The notes under the pieces: model-generated
Seen by the model: the letters and a program-made list of their open reading frames with translations, nothing else
What the model was told of the DNA's origin: nothing
The model's database searches: none
Made by a program: the position numbers and the translations under genes
DNA from: Caulobacter segnis ATCC 21756
GTDB lineage: Bacteria; Pseudomonadota; Alphaproteobacteria; Caulobacterales; Caulobacteraceae
Direction: 5' to 3'
DNA: 64,000 bases
NCBI RefSeq assembly: GCF_000092285.1
Contig: NC_014100.1
Location: 4,591,623 to 4,655,622, forward strand
Part shown: in pieces, positions 9,056 through 18,575 of the stretch
How positions within the stretch are numbered: position 1 is the stretch's first letter
How the letters are laid out: each line of letters opens with the position of its first letter

Positions 9056-9904
9056 ATGATCGGCGTCTTCGACTCCGGCGTGGGCGGCCTGACGGTCCAC
9101 CGCGCCCTCGTGCAGCGTCTGCCCCAGGCGGACTTCACCTATCTGGCCGACCAGGCCAACGCGCCCTATGGCGTGCGGACCGGCGAGGACATCGTCGCGC
9201 TGACCAAGGCCGGCTGCGAGCACCTGTTCGACCGGGGCGCCAGCGTGGTGGTCCTGGCCTGCAACACCGCCTCGGCCATCGCCCTGCGCCGCCTGCAGCA
9301 GACCTGGCTGCCCAGCTATCGCAAGGAACTCGGCCGGCCGGTCAACATCCTGGGCATCATCGTGCCGACCATCGAGAAGGCCACGGGCCTGCCCTGGGAG
9401 CACGAGGCCGAACGGCGCGGCGAGAAGGTCGAGCAGCTGGACATCCTGGGCGTCTTCGCCACCCAGGCCACGGTCCGTTCGCGCGTCTATGAGATCGAGA
9501 TCGACAAGCGCAAGCAGGACCTGGCCGTGTTCTCCGAAGCCTGCCCCGAACTGGTGCCGCTGATCGAGGGCGACGCCTCGGCGGTCGATCTGGCCAAGGC
9601 GGTCCAGGGCCATGTCGAGGCGCTGAAGACCCGCATCGGCCGCTATCCGGACCGCGTGGTGCTGGGCTGCACCCACTACGAGATCATCGCCGACATCTTC
9701 CGCGCGGCCCTGCCGGCCGGCACCCCGCTGATCCAGCAGCCCGAGGCCACGGCCGACGCGCTGGAGCTCTATCTGGAGCGCCACCCGGAATATGACCCGG
9801 GGCAGGGGGGAAGCCGCGTCTTCCTAACGACCGGAACGCCGGGGCCGCAGAACGGCCTCGTCCAGAGCTTCTGGGGCGGCCCGGTGGCGTTCGACGCGGC
9901 CTGA
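9056..9904 (+). CDS. murI: Glutamate racemase
   Basis: Makes D-glutamate for peptidoglycan from L-glutamate, without cofactor. The 282-residue protein shows the N-terminal FDSGVGGLTV motif and the two catalytic cysteines in VLACNTASA (about residue 70) and VLGCTHYE (about residue 205). It starts MIGVFDSGVGG. An 8-base hairpin (9908-9915 with 9925-9932) follows the stop but has no T-run. Confidence 0.95.
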   Translation: MIGVFDSGVGGLTVHRALVQRLPQADFTYLADQANAPYGVRTGEDIVALTKAGCEHLFDRGASVVVLACNTASAIALRRLQQTWLPSYRKELGRPVNILGIIVPTIEKATGLPWEHEAERRGEKVEQLDILGVFATQATVRSRVYEIEIDKRKQDLAVFSEACPELVPLIEGDASAVDLAKAVQGHVEALKTRIGRYPDRVVLGCTHYEIIADIFRAALPAGTPLIQQPEATADALELYLERHPEYDPGQGGSRVFLTTGTPGPQNGLVQSFWGGPVAFDAA

Positions 9905-9945
9905 TAAGAGAGCAGAGACAAGCCCTGCTCTCCCAGGAAAGTAGC

Positions 9946-10281
9946 TTACTTTAAGGCGTTTCTTGCACGAATAGCCTGAGCTAGCGCGTTTCCGGCTTTC
10001 ATTTCGTTTCCAAGAAGCCCGCCTAGGCTCCGGTTAGAACGCCAATGCAGCGCTCTTAAATTCCCCGGCGCGTCAGAGCCGCCGAGAGCGACGGGGTGGA
10101 TGTGATCAATTTCCCAGCCGTATTCGGAACGCTTTCCAAATTGGTCGAAGGCGAGGATGTTGCCAAAGTCATCTTGTCTGAAACCCATGGCTCCGAGAAG
10201 TCCGGCAGCTGGTGAGCACTTGCTCCAAGCAGCCAGCTTTTTCTGTTCAGGAGATGGCGATTGAGTTAGGAAGCTCAGCAT
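9946..10281 (-). CDS. Small HNH endonuclease, foreign-looking
   Basis: Protein of 111 residues. The HNH core reads WEIDHIHPVALGGSDAPGNL followed by RALHWRSN, with the catalytic His pair and the later Asn. There are no Cys pairs for a structural zinc and no other domain. The stretch is clearly richer in A+T than its neighbours, and codons such as TTA, AAA and AGA are common, which suggests horizontal transfer. It stands alone between murI and ftsK, on the opposite strand to both. It could be a nicking or homing-type nuclease or a remnant of a mobile element. Confidence 0.75.
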   Translation of the reverse strand: MLSFLTQSPSPEQKKLAAWSKCSPAAGLLGAMGFRQDDFGNILAFDQFGKRSEYGWEIDHIHPVALGGSDAPGNLRALHWRSNRSLGGLLGNEMKAGNALAQAIRARNALK

Positions 10282-10586
10282 AGGTTTTCCTCTAAAGCGT
10301 CCCTTGCGGGACTGGATCCTTGCCGATGTTCTTTTGCGGGAATCGCTCGGCCAAGGTTCGAAACCTATACCATGGGGGGTAACCCACTACGAGTGGTGTT
10401 ACCCCCTTTTTGTTCTCACAACATGTAGAGGACTGTCGGGCTTCGAGCTAGGCAGGTTTTCTTCCCCGCCTCAGCTGAATCCAATCCTGACGAACGTCGT
10501 AAACGCCTCTTAACCCTCTTCGGCCAAAACATGGTGGTTCGACCCATTCTGGCGGGTCGCGAGACGTGTTGAGTTCGGAGACTTTC
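10282..10586. other. Gene-free stretch with hairpins between the HNH gene and ftsK
   Basis: No convincing gene is seen here; a 69-codon open frame at 10304-10513 has no recognisable content. The stretch contains GTCCC-GCAA-GGGAC (a GNRA tetraloop hairpin on the minus strand, about 10300-10313) and a strong plus-strand terminator at 10375-10411. GGAG at 10578-10581 is the ftsK ribosome binding site. Composition remains AT-richer up to about 10500, so the foreign segment may extend to here. Confidence 0.5.
10375..10411 (+). terminator. Strong Rho-independent terminator
   Basis: GGGGGTAAC pairs with GTTACCCCC, and an inner CCACT pairs with AGTGG around an ACG loop, followed by five Ts. The T-run is only on the plus strand, so the hairpin ends a rightward transcript, either murI read-through antisense to the HNH gene or an unseen RNA starting near 10290. 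Confidence 0.85.
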
Positions 10587-13034
10587 ATGGCGCGAGCGGC
10601 GCGGCGATCCCCGACGGAGCTCCTTTGGGATGCGATCCGTTTTGGCTGGGTCCAGCCCTGGACCGCCCGATTCCGGGGCGGGGTGGTGACGGTCGTCGGG
10701 GCCGTCCTGCTGCTGGCCATCGCCACCTACAACGCCACCGACCCCAGCCTGAACGCCGCCAGCGGCGAGCCGGCCCGCAACGCGCTGGGAAGCGTCGGCG
10801 CGGCGATCTCCGACATGCTCATGCAGTCCCTGGGCCTCGCGGCCTGGGGCGTCGCGCTGCTGATGCTGGTGTTCGGCGTCACGCGCGTGGCCCAGGCCGA
10901 CCCGGACGCCGAGCGGAAGTCGATGCGCTTGCGCGCGGTCGTCGGGGCCCTGGGACTGCTGGCCCTGGCCGCCGTGCTGGCCGCGCCCCCGCCGCCCGCC
11001 ATCTGGCAGCTGGAGAAGGGCCTGGGCGGCTTCTGGGGCGAGGCCCTGCTGCACGGCGTGGCCTGGACCCTGCGTTTCGCCCACATCCCCGGCGCGACCG
11101 TGATCGCCGCCGTGCTGTTCGCCGTCGCCGCCGTGTTCGCCCTGGGCTTCGCGATCGGCGTCCGCGACATCGATCCCGAGGTGCTCCAGGCGGCTTTCCG
11201 CCCCCGTCCACGCCAGGAGCCGGCGCCCGCCAAGGCCGCTCCGGCCAAGGCGTCGCGCGTCAAGAAGGAGAAGGCCGAGGCCCCCAAGCGCGAGCGCGCT
11301 GGTCGTCTGCCGCCGCTCGATGACGAGGATGACGCCACGGCGATCGCGGCCGCGCCGATGACGCCCGAGCGCGCCTATACGCCGCCGCCGGCCGAGCCGG
11401 ACGACGAGGATGACTTCGAGGACTCGCTGGACGCCCGCCCAATGGCGATCGCCAAGCCCAAGCTCACCCCCAAGGAGTCCGGCCGCGAACAGCGCGAGCA
11501 GCAGAAGGCCTTCGATTTCGAGGGGAACGGCGGCTTCCAGCTGCCGGAGCTGGCCATGCTGGCCAAGTCCAAGCCGCGCTCGTCGGAAGTCGACGCGGCC
11601 GCCCTGCGCCAGAACGCCCGCCTGCTGGAGAGCGTGCTGGCCGAGTTCGGCGTGAAGGGCCAGATCGACCAGATCCGCCCGGGTCCGGTCGTCACCATGT
11701 ACGAACTGGTGCCGGCGCCGGGCGTCAAGACCGCCCGCGTCGTGGCCCTGGCCGACGACATCGCCCGCTCGATGAGCGTGATCTCGTGCCGCGTGGCCGT
11801 GGCCCAGGGCCGCAACGCCATCGGCATCGAAATGCCCAATTCCCGGCGCGAGACCGTCTATCTGCGCGACCTGCTCTCGAGCGCCGACTACGAGAAGGCC
11901 AGCCAGATCCTGCCCATGGCGCTGGGCGAGACGATCGGCGGCGAGCCCTATATCGCCGACCTGGCCAAGATGCCCCACCTGCTGATCGCCGGCACCACCG
12001 GCTCGGGCAAGTCGGTGGGCGTCAACGCCATGATTCTGTCGATCCTGTACAAGCTGCCGCCCGAGAAGTGCCGCTTCATCATGGTCGACCCCAAGATGCT
12101 GGAACTGTCGGTCTACGACGGCATCCCGCATCTCTTGGCCCCCGTCGTGACCGATCCGAAGAAGGCTGTCGTGGCCCTGAAGTGGACGGTCCGCGAGATG
12201 GAGGACCGCTATCGCCGCATGTCCAAGATCGGCGTGCGCAACATCGCGGGCTACAACGAGAAGGCCAACGAGGCGCTGGCCAAGGGCGAGCACTTCGAGC
12301 GCACCGTCCAGACCGGCTTCGACGACGCGGGTCGCCCGATCTACGAGACCGAACAGATCCGTCCCGAGGCCATGCCCTATCTGGTCGTGGTCATCGACGA
12401 GGTGGCCGACCTGATGATGGTGGCCGGCAAGGACATCGAAGGCGCCGTTCAACGCCTGGCCCAGATGGCCCGCGCCGCCGGCATCCACCTGATCATGGCC
12501 ACCCAGCGCCCGTCGGTCGACGTCATCACCGGCACCATCAAGGCCAACTTCCCGACCCGGATCAGCTTCCAGGTCACCAGCAAGATCGACGCCCGCACCA
12601 TCCTGGGCGAGCAGGGCGCCGAGCAGCTGCTGGGCCAGGGCGACATGCTCTACATGGCCGGCGGCGGCCGCATCACCCGCCTGCACGGTCCGTTCGTAAG
12701 CGACGGCGAGGTCGAGCAGGTGGCCAAGTTCCTCCGCGACCAGGGCGTGCCCCAGTACCTCGAGGAAGTCACCGCCGGCGGCGACGAGGAGCAGGAAGAG
12801 GCCATCGAGGCGGCGTTCGGCGGCGAGGGCGGGAGCAACGACCTCTACGACCACGCCGTCGCCGTGGTCACCCGCGACCGCAAGGCCTCGACCAGCTACA
12901 TCCAGCGCCGCCTGCAGATCGGCTACAACCGCGCCGCCTCGCTGATGGAGCGGATGGAGAAGGAAGGCGTCGTCGGCGCGGCCAACCACGCCGGCAAGCG
13001 CGAGATCCTGGCCCCGCCGCCGCCGGCGCTGTGA
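10587..13034 (+). CDS. ftsK: DNA translocase FtsK
   Basis: Septal DNA pump that clears and aligns chromosome ends at division. From ATG 10587 (GGAG six bases before) the product has 815 residues; earlier GTG/TTG codons at 10566 and 10569 are possible but less well spaced. Four membrane segments occupy about residues 25-200, then a charged Pro/Ala linker. The motor has Walker A GTTGSGKS at 469-476 and Walker [12 protein letters not shown]. The C-terminal gamma domain ([20 protein letters not shown]) reads polar DNA motifs. lolA follows 134 bases later. Confidence 0.95.
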   Translation: MARAARRSPTELLWDAIRFGWVQPWTARFRGGVVTVVGAVLLLAIATYNATDPSLNAASGEPARNALGSVGAAISDMLMQSLGLAAWGVALLMLVFGVTRVAQADPDAERKSMRLRAVVGALGLLALAAVLAAPPPPAIWQLEKGLGGFWGEALLHGVAWTLRFAHIPGATVIAAVLFAVAAVFALGFAIGVRDIDPEVLQAAFRPRPRQEPAPAKAAPAKASRVKKEKAEAPKRERAGRLPPLDDEDDATAIAAAPMTPERAYTPPPAEPDDEDDFEDSLDARPMAIAKPKLTPKESGREQREQQKAFDFEGNGGFQLPELAMLAKSKPRSSEVDAAALRQNARLLESVLAEFGVKGQIDQIRPGPVVTMYELVPAPGVKTARVVALADDIARSMSVISCRVAVAQGRNAIGIEMPNSRRETVYLRDLLSSADYEKASQILPMALGETIGGEPYIADLAKMPHLLIAGTTGSGKSVGVNAMILSILYKLPPEKCRFIMVDPKMLELSVYDGIPHLLAPVVTDPKKAVVALKWTVREMEDRYRRMSKIGVRNIAGYNEKANEALAKGEHFERTVQTGFDDAGRPIYETEQIRPEAMPYLVVVIDEVADLMMVAGKDIEGAVQRLAQMARAAGIHLIMATQRPSVDVITGTIKANFPTRISFQVTSKIDARTILGEQGAEQLLGQGDMLYMAGGGRITRLHGPFVSDGEVEQVAKFLRDQGVPQYLEEVTAGGDEEQEEAIEAAFGGEGGSNDLYDHAVAVVTRDRKASTSYIQRRLQIGYNRAASLMERMEKEGVVGAANHAGKREILAPPPPAL

Positions 13035-13168
13035 CCGGGAAAGGCGGCAACCTTCGCCTTGCCCGCCGCGTTCCTCGGCTCCCAACCTGAACGGCGCTTC
13101 ATCGGCGCGCCGGAAAATGGCCTCGCGGCGGCCTTCGCGCGGGCCAAGGTTGCGGCTAAGGAGTTCGC

Positions 13169-13825
13169 ATGACCACTCGCCGTTTCCTCATCGCGGCCGG
13201 CCTGGCCGCCGCCGTCGCCTCGGCTGGAGCAGCCTCTCCGGCCCTGGCTCAGAACACCGCGCCGGTCCCGGCCGCCCTGACCGCCGAGCAGAAGGCCCTG
13301 GTCAACAAGGCCACGGCCTATGTCCAGAGCCTGGGCTCGGCCAAGGGTCGGTTCGTCCAGACCGACGCCCGCGGCACGCGGACGCAAGGGACCTTCTATC
13401 TGCAGCGCCCCGGCAAGGCCCGGTTCGCCTATGACGCGCCGGCCGGCCTGCTGGTCGTGTCGAACGGTAACAACGTCAACATCTGGGACAGCCGGCTGAA
13501 GACCTACGAGAGCTATCCGCTCAGCAAGACGCCGCTGAATCTGCTGCTGGCGCGCGAGGTGCGGCTGGACCGCGGCGTCGTGATCACCGACGTGCGCCGC
13601 CTGGCCGACGGGTTCTCGATCGTGGCCCAGGACGCCAAGCGCCAGGCGCTGGGCAAGATCGCGCTGGATTTCTCGGACGGTCCTGTCGCCCTGATGGGCT
13701 GGACGGTCACCGACATCAAGGGCGGGCAGATCCGCGTGCGCCTGACCGACTTTGGTCCCGCCTCGGGGCTCGACCCCAAGCTGTTCGTCCTGACCGATCC
13801 TCGTCCCAAGGTAGGCCGGCCCTAG
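13169..13825 (+). CDS. lolA: Outer-membrane lipoprotein carrier protein LolA
   Basis: Periplasmic chaperone that carries lipoproteins from LolCDE to the outer membrane. It has 218 residues with a signal peptide that ends near ALA-QN (about residue 27). The mature part shows the LolA beta-barrel pattern: GRFVQTDARGTRTQGTFYL, then PGKARFAYDAP and a stretch VVSNGNNVNIWDSR. It follows ftsK in the same direction, a common arrangement. AAGGAG lies seven bases before the ATG. Confidence 0.9.
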   Translation: MTTRRFLIAAGLAAAVASAGAASPALAQNTAPVPAALTAEQKALVNKATAYVQSLGSAKGRFVQTDARGTRTQGTFYLQRPGKARFAYDAPAGLLVVSNGNNVNIWDSRLKTYESYPLSKTPLNLLLAREVRLDRGVVITDVRRLADGFSIVAQDAKRQALGKIALDFSDGPVALMGWTVTDIKGGQIRVRLTDFGPASGLDPKLFVLTDPRPKVGRP

Positions 13826-13873
13826 TGGTTTTGTGACATTCTCACAACATGCAAGAATCAACACGCCTTTCAC

Positions 13874-13903
13874 TTGACTAAAAATTAGGACGTGGCATAT
13901 TTA
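13874..13903 (+). promoter_or_regulatory. Candidate housekeeping promoter after lolA
   Basis: TTGACT (13874-13879) is separated by 18 bases from TATTTA (13898-13903) in a conspicuously AT-rich patch of an otherwise GC-rich intergenic region. It points right, towards a strong terminator 90 bases away and not towards any open frame in between. Confidence 0.5.
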
Positions 13904-13909
13904 ACACGC

Positions 13910-14026
13910 ATGGCGAAGAGCGACCGACCCGCTCCTCGCGAACCGTGCCGGATTCTATCCCCTCCCGGCGGCGGCATGAGAGACTAGACTTTCGTCCCCG
14001 GGCGCCGATGCGCCCGGGGCGTTTTT
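13910..14026 (+). ncRNA. Candidate small RNA
   Basis: A promoter-like sequence at 13874-13903 and a perfect terminator at 13996-14025 define a possible transcript of about 115 bases with no open frame of note. It contains an unpaired-looking C-rich tract (CCCCTCCC near 13960), the kind of sequence alphaproteobacterial small RNAs use to pair with ribosome binding sites. No known RNA family is recognised, and the call rests on the promoter-terminator pair only. Confidence 0.4.
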
Positions 14027-14027
14027 C
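13996..14027 (+). terminator. Strong Rho-independent terminator, partly duplicated downstream
   Basis: CCCCGGGCGC (13996-14005) pairs perfectly with GCGCCCGGGG (14010-14019) around CGAT, followed by CGTTTTTCTTT. A degenerate copy of the right arm and T-run (GATGCGCCCCGGGTGTTTTTCTTTT) occurs again at about 14058-14082. Confidence 0.88.
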
Positions 14028-14114
14028 TTTGGACTCCCCCGGTCGGCTGAGCGCGCCCGATGCGCCCCGGGTGTTTTTCTTTTCAGGGCCGGCCAAACGC
14101 CCTAAAGCCAGCCC

Positions 14115-14921
14115 ATGCGCCTCCGTATCGCCACCTGGAACGTCAATTCCGTCCGCCTTCGCGCCGAACAGGCCGCCCGTTTCGTCGACGAGCACGCGCC
14201 GGATGTCCTGTGCATGCAGGAAATCAAGTGCCAGGACGGCGAGTTCCCGCGCGAGGCCTTCGAGGCCATGGGCCTGCCGCACCTGAAGATCGCGGGCCAG
14301 AAAGGCTGGCACGGCGTGGCCATCGCCTCGCGCCTGCCGATCGAGGACGTCCCGACCCTGATGAACTGCCGAGAAGGCCACGCCCGCTGCGTGGCGGTGA
14401 AGGTCGCAGGGGTCGAGATCCAGAACTTCTACATCCCGGCCGGCGGCGACCTGCCCGACCGGGCGGCCAACCCCAAGTTCGACCACAAGCTCGACTTCTA
14501 CGAGACCCTGACGGCCGCGCTGAAGAAGCGCGACCCCAAGGACCCGCTGATCGTGACGGGCGACCTCAACATCGCGCCCGGCGAGAACGACGTCTGGAGC
14601 CACCGGCAGATGCTGAAGGTCGTCAGCCACACGCCGCCCGAGCTCGAGGCCTTCGACGCCCTGATCAAGTCCATGGACCTGCTGGACCTGCCGCGCCTGG
14701 CGACGCCGGAGCCGGACAAGCTGTTCTCGTGGTGGAGCTACCGCGCCGCCGACTTCCGCAAGTCCAACCGCGGCCTGCGGCTGGACCACATCCTGGCCAG
14801 CCCGGGCCTGCGTGACGCGGCGATCGTGGACGGGCAGGTCGCCTCGCGCGTCCACGACGACGTCCGCGAATGGGAGCGGCCCAGCGACCACGCCCCGGTG
14901 ACGGCGGACCTGAAGGTCTAG
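14115..14921 (+). CDS. xthA: Exodeoxyribonuclease III
   Basis: AP endonuclease and 3'-exonuclease of base excision repair. The 268 residues show the endonuclease/exonuclease/phosphatase fold motifs in order: WNVNSVR, MQEIKCQ (metal-binding Glu), the HGVAIASR strand, VTGDLNIAP (Asp/Asn) and RLDHILAS plus the final SDHAPV. Its stop codon overlaps the stop of the convergent SDR gene by four bases. Confidence 0.93.
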   Translation: MRLRIATWNVNSVRLRAEQAARFVDEHAPDVLCMQEIKCQDGEFPREAFEAMGLPHLKIAGQKGWHGVAIASRLPIEDVPTLMNCREGHARCVAVKVAGVEIQNFYIPAGGDLPDRAANPKFDHKLDFYETLTAALKKRDPKDPLIVTGDLNIAPGENDVWSHRQMLKVVSHTPPELEAFDALIKSMDLLDLPRLATPEPDKLFSWWSYRAADFRKSNRGLRLDHILASPGLRDAAIVDGQVASRVHDDVREWERPSDHAPVTADLKV

Positions 14922-15793
14922 AAGTAGCCCGCCTCCGCGATATCCTCGATCAGGCCCGGACCGGTCGGGGCCCAGCCCAGGGTCTCGCGCGTCCAGGCGC
15001 TGGAGGTCGCCGCGTCCATGCCCGCGAACATGGCGAACCACCCGAAGTGCTCGGCCGGACGGCTCTCGACGGGCAGGTTCAGGCCCTGTCCGATGGCGGC
15101 GGCGATCTCGCGGAACGGCACGCCCTCCTCGGCCACCGCGTGGTAGCGCTCACCGCCGACGCCGCGTTCGAGCGCGAGGCGATAGACCTTGGCCGCGTCC
15201 AGGCGATGCACGCCCGACCAGCGGTTCTCGCCGTCGCCGATATAGGCCGAGACGCCGGTGCGGCGGGCGATATCGATCAACATCGGCACAAAGCCATGAT
15301 CGCCGGCGCCATGGGTCGAGGGGGCCAGCCGCACGGTCGAGGCGCGGACACCCTTGGCGAGCAGGCTCGCCGCCGCTGATTCCGAGACGCGCGGATAGCC
15401 GCCGACGCCCTCGGCCGGCAGGTCATTCTCCGTCGCCAGGCGCCCGGACGCCAGCCGCGCCGTGCCGGAGGTGACCAGCAGCGGCCTATCCGATCCGGCC
15501 AGGCCTTCGCCAAGAGCCTCGATCGCGCGCCGATCCAACTGGCAGCTCTCCGCGAAGCGCGAGAAGTCGTGGTCGAAGGCGGTGTGGATCACGCCATCGG
15601 CCGAGGCGGCCGCCTCGGTGAGGACATCGGCGTCCTCGAGAACGCCCCGCACGACCTCCGCGCCCAGCGCCTCCAGCGCCGCGGCGCCGCCGTCGGAGCG
15701 CGCGAGCCCCACGACGGCATGCCCCTGAGCGAGCAATTCCTGGACGACGGCCGCGCCGACGAAACCCGTGGCGCCGGTGACGAAAACACGCAT
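14918..15793 (-). CDS. SDR family NAD(P)-dependent oxidoreductase
   Basis: Extended short-chain dehydrogenase/epimerase-like protein of 291 residues. The N-terminal dinucleotide motif is VTGATGFVGAAV (residues 5-16). A Tyr within GGYPRVSESAA may correspond to part of the catalytic region, but the standard YxxxK is not clear. It is divergent from an XRE/MmyB-type regulator, a frequent pairing in which the regulator controls the SDR gene. The substrate is unknown. Confidence 0.82.
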   Translation of the reverse strand: MRVFVTGATGFVGAAVVQELLAQGHAVVGLARSDGGAAALEALGAEVVRGVLEDADVLTEAAASADGVIHTAFDHDFSRFAESCQLDRRAIEALGEGLAGSDRPLLVTSGTARLASGRLATENDLPAEGVGGYPRVSESAAASLLAKGVRASTVRLAPSTHGAGDHGFVPMLIDIARRTGVSAYIGDGENRWSGVHRLDAAKVYRLALERGVGGERYHAVAEEGVPFREIAAAIGQGLNLPVESRPAEHFGWFAMFAGMDAATSSAWTRETLGWAPTGPGLIEDIAEAGYF

Positions 15794-15846
15794 GAGACTG
15801 ATCTCCGAGATTTACCCGGCGATCCTGTCTGGTAGGCTTATCATGT

Positions 15847-15862
15847 TAAAGTAGGGACTTTA
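15847..15862. promoter_or_regulatory. Candidate operator palindrome between SDR and XRE genes
   Basis: TAAAGT and ACTTTA form an inverted repeat with a four-base spacer (AGGG) in the middle of the 91-base divergent promoter region. The region is AT-rich compared with both coding sequences. A binding site for the neighbouring XRE protein is the simplest reading. Confidence 0.45.
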
Positions 15863-15884
15863 TACAGGTATAACGCCTAACAGG

Positions 15885-16727
15885 ATGAGCGTGTCAGTTC
15901 CGAGCGAGACCCGTCTGGGGGCTTATCTGCGCGACCGCCGAGCGCGGCTGGACGCCATGGCGTTGGGCTTTTCGGGCTCGCGCCGACGGACGCCCGGCCT
16001 GCGTCGCGAGGAGGTCGCGCAGCGCGCGCACATCAGCGCCACCTGGTACACCTGGCTGGAGCAGGGCCGCGGCGGCGCGCCTTCCGCCGATGTTCTCGAC
16101 CGCATCGCCCGCGCGCTGATGCTGACCGATGTGGAGCGCGAGCACCTGTTCCTGCTGGGTCTCGGGCGTCCGCCCGAGCCTCGATATCGCGGGAACCTGG
16201 ATGTCTCGCCCCGGCTTCAGCGCGTCCTGGACGTGCTGGACCCCAGCCCGGCCATGATCAAGACCCTGACCTGGGACGTCGTGGCCTGGAATCGCGCCGC
16301 CGCCATCGTCTTCGGCGACTACGGCGCGGCGGCGCTCGAGGATCGCAACATCCTGCGCCGCATCTTCTGCGATCCGCGATCGCGCGCCGCCAACTTCGAT
16401 TGGGAAGCGGTGGCCCGGTTCGTGGTGGCCGCGTTCCGGGTGGACGTGGCGCGCGCCGGCGCGGGGGCCGAGGCGGCGGCCGCCGCCTTGGTCGACGAAC
16501 TGCGCCGCCGCAGTCCCGATTTCGCCGCCATGTGGGCCGCCAACGACGTCGGCGATCACCATCAAGGTGTAAAGCGGCTGCGCCACCCCCTGCTGGGCGA
16601 GGTCGCCTTCGAATATTCCGCCTTCGCCGTCGATGGCCGGCCGGATCTCGGCATGATCGTCTACAACCCGACGCAGGCCGAAACGGTCAAGCGCCTGGGC
16701 GAGCTCGTGGACGCGACGGGGCTTTAG
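15885..16727 (+). CDS. XRE family transcriptional regulator with MmyB-like domain
   Basis: 280-residue regulator. An N-terminal helix-turn-helix covers about residues 10-75 ([20 protein letters not shown], then WYTWLEQGR), a signature of the MmyB group. The C-terminal ligand-binding region, with [10 protein letters not shown] near 125, is a PAS-like fold thought to sense small molecules such as fatty acids. It faces the SDR gene and ends four bases inside the stop of the convergent chemoreceptor gene. Confidence 0.85.
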   Translation: MSVSVPSETRLGAYLRDRRARLDAMALGFSGSRRRTPGLRREEVAQRAHISATWYTWLEQGRGGAPSADVLDRIARALMLTDVEREHLFLLGLGRPPEPRYRGNLDVSPRLQRVLDVLDPSPAMIKTLTWDVVAWNRAAAIVFGDYGAAALEDRNILRRIFCDPRSRAANFDWEAVARFVVAAFRVDVARAGAGAEAAAAALVDELRRRSPDFAAMWAANDVGDHHQGVKRLRHPLLGEVAFEYSAFAVDGRPDLGMIVYNPTQAETVKRLGELVDATGL

Positions 16728-18535
16728 GCCGCCAGCGCCCGCGCCGCCGCTTCGCTGACCTTGAACTGGCTCATCAAGCGGGCCAGGTCGTCGGCCTCGC
16801 TGGCGAGGCTGTGGCTGGCGGCGGTGGCTTCCTCGACCATCGCCGCGTTCTGCTGGGTCACCTGGTCCATCTGATTGACGGCGACATTGACCTCGCCCAG
16901 GCCGGTGGCCTGTTCGCGCGCCGAGGCGGCGATCTCGGTGACGATCCCGCTGACGTCGATGACCTTGGCGACGATGCTTTCCAGCGCCTTGCCGGTCTGG
17001 CCGACCAGATCGACGCCCACCGTGACCTGGTTGGTCGACAGGGTGATCAGCGACTTGATCTCCTTGGCGGCGTCGGCCGAGCGTTGGGCCAGAGCCCGCA
17101 CTTCCTGGGCGACGACGGCGAAGCCGCGACCCGCCTCGCCCGCCCGGGCGGCTTCGACGCCGGCGTTCAGGGCCAGCAGGTTGGTCTGGAAGGCGATTTC
17201 GTCGATGACGCCGATGATCTGGCTGATCTGGCTGGACGAGCTTTCGATCTCGCTCATGGCGGCCACCGCGCGCTCGGCGATCTGGCCGCCGCTCTCGGCG
17301 TCGACCTTGGCGCCGCTGACGGCCGAGCGGGCGTGGCCCGCGCCTTCGGCGGTCTTGTTGACCGTGGCGGTGATCTCCTCCAGCGCCGCGGCGGTCTCTT
17401 CCAGGCTGGCGGCCTGCTGTTCGGTGCGACGCGACAGGTCGTCCGAAGCCGCCGAAATCTCACGGGCCCCGCCGCTGATGGTCATGACGGCATGGCGAAC
17501 GCCCGACATGACCCCTTCCAGCTTCGCGATCGACGCGTTGAAGTCGCTCTTGAGCTGCTCGGTCTTGGGAGAGAGCTGCTCGGTGATACGGTGCGTCAGG
17601 TCGCCGGTCGACAAGGCGTGCAGCCCCTTGCCCAGAGCCTCGATCGCGGCGCGATCCTCGGCCGCTTCCCGCGCCCGCTGAGCCTCGGTCCGGGCGCGCT
17701 CGGCTTCGCCGGCTTCGCGCATCGCGCCGGTTTCCTGCTCGAGACGGATGGCCCGGAGGCTGTTTTCCTTGAAGGTCTCGAAGGCGCGAGACAGCGAACC
17801 CACCTCGTCGGCGCGGTCGCGGTCCGGCGTTTCGACATCGAAATCGCCATCGGCCAGCCGCAGCATCGACTGGGTCATGCGCCCGACCGGCGCGGCGACC
17901 AGGCTGGTCAGTTGCCAACCCATGCCCACGGCGATGACCAGAAGGCCGACGCCGCCACCGATCAGCATGGCGACCGACGAGAAGATCGCCTTGTGCTGGG
18001 CGGCTTCGCGCATGGCCATCCGCGCCTGTTCGGTCTTGCGGATCGCGGTCACGCCCTTGGTGATGTGGGTGACACGAGCCTTCTCACCGGCGCTGATCAG
18101 GGTTTCACGGCCCACGTCCCGAGCGGCCGGATCGAGCCCGGCCTGGGTCAGGGGCTGACCGTATTGGTCGAGCCAGACCTTGGCGTCGGCCTTCGCCTTG
18201 GCCAGAGCGGCCTTTTGCTCGGCGGTGAGGTCTGAGGCCTCCAGCTTCGCAACGGACTCGTCGAACTGTTTCCAGCCTTCGGTATAGGAGCCCATGTACT
18301 TGGCGCTGCCGGTCAGCAGGACGCCGCGCATCTGGGAATTGACGCGAAGGATACCCTTTTCGGCGGTCTGGGTCTGATCGACGATCGACTTGCTCTCGTC
18401 GTTCAGCCGGATGGCCTTTTGCATGCCCGAGAGCTGCAGGAAGACACTGAGGATCATCGCCACGGCGGCGCCCAGCAGAAGGCCGAACGACAGCATGATC
18501 TTGTTACGGATCGACATGTTCTTCAGGAAAGACAT
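16724..18535 (-). CDS. Methyl-accepting chemotaxis protein
   Basis: 603-residue transmembrane chemoreceptor. A first membrane helix (residues 14-35) and a second (about 185-210) flank a periplasmic four-helix-bundle sensor of about 150 residues. A HAMP domain follows, then the long cytoplasmic signalling hairpin with the conserved tip reading [20 protein letters not shown] and [18 protein letters not shown]. No C-terminal CheR-binding pentapeptide is seen. It starts 40 bases after the porin gene ends, on the same strand, so both may be cotranscribed. Confidence 0.92.
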   Translation of the reverse strand: MSFLKNMSIRNKIMLSFGLLLGAAVAMILSVFLQLSGMQKAIRLNDESKSIVDQTQTAEKGILRVNSQMRGVLLTGSAKYMGSYTEGWKQFDESVAKLEASDLTAEQKAALAKAKADAKVWLDQYGQPLTQAGLDPAARDVGRETLISAGEKARVTHITKGVTAIRKTEQARMAMREAAQHKAIFSSVAMLIGGGVGLLVIAVGMGWQLTSLVAAPVGRMTQSMLRLADGDFDVETPDRDRADEVGSLSRAFETFKENSLRAIRLEQETGAMREAGEAERARTEAQRAREAAEDRAAIEALGKGLHALSTGDLTHRITEQLSPKTEQLKSDFNASIAKLEGVMSGVRHAVMTISGGAREISAASDDLSRRTEQQAASLEETAAALEEITATVNKTAEGAGHARSAVSGAKVDAESGGQIAERAVAAMSEIESSSSQISQIIGVIDEIAFQTNLLALNAGVEAARAGEAGRGFAVVAQEVRALAQRSADAAKEIKSLITLSTNQVTVGVDLVGQTGKALESIVAKVIDVSGIVTEIAASAREQATGLGEVNVAVNQMDQVTQQNAAMVEEATAASHSLASEADDLARLMSQFKVSEAAARALAA

Positions 18536-18575
18536 CGGATCTCCAGACCGCCTAAGTTGACAATTCGAATTCGGC

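Noticed and set aside
6806..9784. 992-codon open frame covering the M3 peptidase and most of murI on the minus strand
   Set aside because: Only the part to 8932 encodes the peptidase; the rest is an antisense shadow of murI caused by high GC at third positions.
10350..10373. GGTTCGAAACC followed by ATACCA, resembling a tRNA T-arm and CCA end
   Set aside because: There is no room for an acceptor stem between the T-loop and CCA, the T-stem does not pair beyond three bases and no cloverleaf forms on either strand.
13041..13160. Inverted repeat GCAACCTT/AAGGTTGC between ftsK and lolA
   Set aside because: Only eight bases pair at 90-base spacing and the interior does not continue the stem; chance is likely in this composition.
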